A stretch of 64,000 bases of DNA from Bin5 sp965221345 (GTDB lineage Bacteria; Chloroflexota; Anaerolineae; Caldilineales; Caldilineaceae), in assembly GCA_965221345.1 (NCBI GenBank), contig CBDCSD010000002.1, positions 3,552,333 through 3,616,332 of the forward strand. The letters run 5' to 3'. The position numbers were made by a program, and so were the translations under genes. Positions 62,066-64,000 of this stretch are shown in pieces. The notes beneath the pieces are model-generated. The model did no database searches. It was given only the letters and a program-made list of their open reading frames with translations, and was not told the DNA's origin. How positions within the stretch are numbered: position 1 is the stretch's first letter; every line of letters starts with the position of its first letter.

Positions 62066-63322
62066 ATGTCATCGACAGAACATACTTTTGCGGGACCTTC
62101 AACTCCTCCGATTCCTGTGAAGGGCTTCGATGCGGCGGGGATTCATTGCGGAATCAAGCCGACGGGGGCGCTGGATCTGGCGTTGATTGCCAGCCCTGCG
62201 GCCTGCCGTGCGGCGGCGGTGTTTACGCAGAATGCTTTTCCAGCGGCGCCAGTGCTCTATGACCGCGATCTGCTGCGGATGAACCCGGATGGGACGCATG
62301 GCGTTGTCATAAACAGCGGGAATGCGAATGCCTGCACGAGCGCGGAGGGCAACGCTAACGCCCGCCGTATGGCCGAGGCGGCGGAGAAGAGCCTGGGAAG
62401 CACAGACAGTACTGCGTTCGTGATGAGCACCGGCGTGATCGGTGTTCAAATGCCGATCGCGGTTATAGAGGAGGGCATCCCGAAGGTTGCAGCAAACTTG
62501 CGCCCTGACGGTTGGCAGGAGGCGGCCGAAGCGATCATGACGACAGATGTGTTTCCAAAGTGGGCGTCGGGCCAGGCGGAGGTCGGCGGAAAGACGGTAA
62601 CGGTCACCGGGATCGGTAAGGGCGCGGGGATGATCCACCCGAACATGGCGACAATGCTGGCGACGCTGGCGACGGACGCGGCAATCGCGCAGCCGCTGTT
62701 GCAGAAGGCCTTGTCGAAGGCGGTCAGTCACAGCTTTAACCGCATCAGCATTGACGGAGATACCAGCACAAATGATACCGTTCTAGTACTTGCAAATGGC
62801 GCGGCCGGGAACGCCGAGATTACTGAGGAAGGGGCGGACTACGACGCGTTTGTGGCAGCGCTGAGTGCTGCTTCGATGGAGCTCGCGAAGCTTATAGTGC
62901 GTAACGGCGAAGGTGTTACCAAGTTTGTTACGATACAGGTGGAGGGGGCGGTCAGTGATGACGAAGCGCACCAGGTCGCTAACTCGATTGCGAAGAGCCC
63001 GTTGGTGAAGACTGCGTTCTTTGGGAACGATGCCAACTGGGGGCGGATCCTGTGCGCGGTGGGATATTCGGGCGCGACGGTCGACCCGACGCGAGCGCAT
63101 TTGTTCATAGCAGCGGGCCAGCCGCAGGCGGGAAATGCGGAGTTGCAACTTGTGGACGCGGGCACGCCGACGAACTATAAGGAGAAGGACGCGGCGGCCA
63201 TTTTTGCCGAGAGCGAGATCAGCGTGCGGGTATCACTGGGGCTGGGGGAAGGCGAGGCCACGGTGTGGACTTGTGACCTGAGCTACGATTACGTGTCGAT
63301 TAACGCAGAATACCGGTCGTAA
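62066..63322 (+). CDS. argJ: Bifunctional glutamate N-acetyltransferase/amino-acid acetyltransferase
   Basis: A 418-residue ArgJ (ornithine acetyltransferase). Start at 62066 after GGAGA; the frame is open 45 codons further upstream but that part looks non-coding. GIKPTGALDLALI, VVINSGNANACTSAEG and the self-cleavage motif GAGMIHPNMATMLATL (Thr after Ala, near 192) are diagnostic; the protein is processed into alpha and beta chains. ANDTNFGR-like GNDANWGRILCAVGYSG follows at about 315. Recycles the acetyl group in arginine synthesis; whether it also makes acetylglutamate from acetyl-CoA cannot be told. Confidence 0.95.
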   Translation: MSSTEHTFAGPSTPPIPVKGFDAAGIHCGIKPTGALDLALIASPAACRAAAVFTQNAFPAAPVLYDRDLLRMNPDGTHGVVINSGNANACTSAEGNANARRMAEAAEKSLGSTDSTAFVMSTGVIGVQMPIAVIEEGIPKVAANLRPDGWQEAAEAIMTTDVFPKWASGQAEVGGKTVTVTGIGKGAGMIHPNMATMLATLATDAAIAQPLLQKALSKAVSHSFNRISIDGDTSTNDTVLVLANGAAGNAEITEEGADYDAFVAALSAASMELAKLIVRNGEGVTKFVTIQVEGAVSDDEAHQVANSIAKSPLVKTAFFGNDANWGRILCAVGYSGATVDPTRAHLFIAAGQPQAGNAELQLVDAGTPTNYKEKDAAAIFAESEISVRVSLGLGEGEATVWTCDLSYDYVSINAEYRS

Positions 63323-63411
63323 CTGCGGTGGCCGGTGGGCAGTTGCCAGAGGCCAGAAGCATATAACAATGGGAGACTGCTGTTTCGGTTGTGCAGACAA
63401 ACAGTAGTCAG

Positions 63412-63450
63412 GGTTGGCTGGCCGGCGGTCTGGGCAGCCAACCTTTTTTT
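63412..63450 (+). terminator. Intrinsic terminator after argJ
   Basis: GGTTGGCTG pairs with CAGCCAACC across a 14-base loop, followed by seven T. It lies between argJ and the convergent PhyH gene. Confidence 0.85.
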
Positions 63451-63451
63451 A

Positions 63452-64000
63452 TTAGACGCCCCAGCGCTGGCGCGCCTCTTCCATGGGGACGGTCTCGCCT
63501 TTCAGCCAGGCGTAATGTGCGATGGGATTTTCGCCAATCCAGCGTTCGTCGACCGGCTCGTCGGCACGCTGGTAGCGGGTGTCGCAGCTGAGGCGGAAGC
63601 GACCGGTAGTATTGGAGAGCGAGCCGTGCATGGTGTACATGCCGAAGATGAGGGCGTCGCCCATTTCGAATTCAGTGCTGCGCCACTGGCCGCCGTAGGT
63701 GTCGACAAGCTCGACAGGGTCGTTTGAGAACCAGCCGGTGACTTTGTCGCGGTCAACGTCCATTTCGCCATAAGTCTGCCTGATGAGATCGAAGCGGTGG
63801 GAGCCGACAAGAAGGGCGAGTGGGCCCGTCTCGTAGGGCAGATCGCCGAGGGGGGTCCAGACGGTGAAGACATTGGTGGTGCCGCGGCCCATGTAGACGA
63901 TATCATAGTGGGCGCCGGTGAAGGCGCCGGTGGGGACTACGCGCAGCCATTTGAAGTCGTAGGTGAGGCTGGGCCCTTCGAGGTATTCAGCGAAGAACTG
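63452..64000 (-). CDS. Phytanoyl-CoA dioxygenase (PhyH) family protein, partial (5' end beyond the window)
   Basis: The last 182 codons of a minus-strand gene that runs off the window edge. GAHYDIVYMGRGTTN carries the HxD iron motif, LIFGMYTMHGSLSNTTGRFR the distal His and the 2-oxoglutarate Arg, so the Fe(II) dioxygenase site is complete. ENPIAHYAWLKGETVPMEEA forms the C terminus. Distinct from the PhyH gene at 34.5 kb, whose HxD is altered. Confidence 0.85.
   Translation of the reverse strand, partial: QFFAEYLEGPSLTYDFKWLRVVPTGAFTGAHYDIVYMGRGTTNVFTVWTPLGDLPYETGPLALLVGSHRFDLIRQTYGEMDVDRDKVTGWFSNDPVELVDTYGGQWRSTEFEMGDALIFGMYTMHGSLSNTTGRFRLSCDTRYQRADEPVDERWIGENPIAHYAWLKGETVPMEEARQRWGV

Overview
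This 64 kb window looks like a chromosomal segment of an uncultured Chloroflexota bacterium, probably Caldilineae/Anaerolineae-like. The assignment is an inference from gene content: alanine/proline-rich lipoprotein boxes of the type 'AACVAPAAPAAEG', many phytanoyl-CoA dioxygenase, Gfo/Idh/MocA and TIM-barrel epimerase genes, an HMG-CoA reductase, a large FnIII/Thr-Pro/plant-type LRR surface protein, and families of extragenic repeats. No rRNA gene or other decisive marker is present.

Layout. (1) 1-12.5 kb: three minus-strand catabolic clusters (HAD dehalogenase, DJ-1/PfpI, enolase-superfamily dehydratase, NAD epimerase, medium-chain dehydrogenase; MBL-fold protein; SMP-30 lactonase, TIM-barrel epimerase, unknown protein). 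They are interrupted by a plus-strand folate pair (cyclodeaminase/cyclohydrolase-family gene overlapping folD) and an RNase H-like gene. (2) 12.5-16.4 kb: gltX, tRNA-Gln(CTG) and HMG-CoA reductase. (3) 16.5-26.2 kb: a long minus-strand purine operon purL-Q-C-E-K-F-D, in which PurL carries two PurS-like domains at its N terminus, preceded by a terminator-like hairpin and tRNA-Glu(TTC). (4) 26.3-35.4 kb: an unknown gene, a polar amino-acid ABC substrate-binding protein and permease without an ATPase, a 48-bp tandem array, an IS630-type element, and sugar/cupin/PhyH genes. (5) 35.4-54.7 kb: an insertion-rich island with ISAzo13-, ISAs1-, IS982-, IS66- and IS630-type elements (the IS630 element has three copies of exactly 1226 bp in the window), the giant LRR/FnIII protein, and a nest of very small genes including two IS1595-like zinc-ribbon/HTH proteins without a nuclease domain. 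(6) 54.7-64 kb: an ABC sugar transporter (SBP and two permeases), cytochrome P450, argG, argJ and the 3' part of a PhyH gene.

Strongest observations. Three insertions (IS630 copies B and C, and IS66) can be excised in silico, leaving one target-site copy, and each excision restores an uninterrupted reading frame, so three broken genes can be reconstructed. The FolD protein has lost the Lys and Gln of the cyclohydrolase site while the overlapping upstream gene encodes a family that can supply that activity, suggesting a split two-protein replacement for bifunctional FolD. The small-gene nest at 46.9-49.8 kb (zinc-ribbon/HTH twins, a paralogous pair of Lys-rich peptides sharing an ID-M-AL-ITD-VLSY-PPK motif, an LRR-only peptide) is the best candidate for something undescribed, although decay of mobile elements could also explain parts of it.
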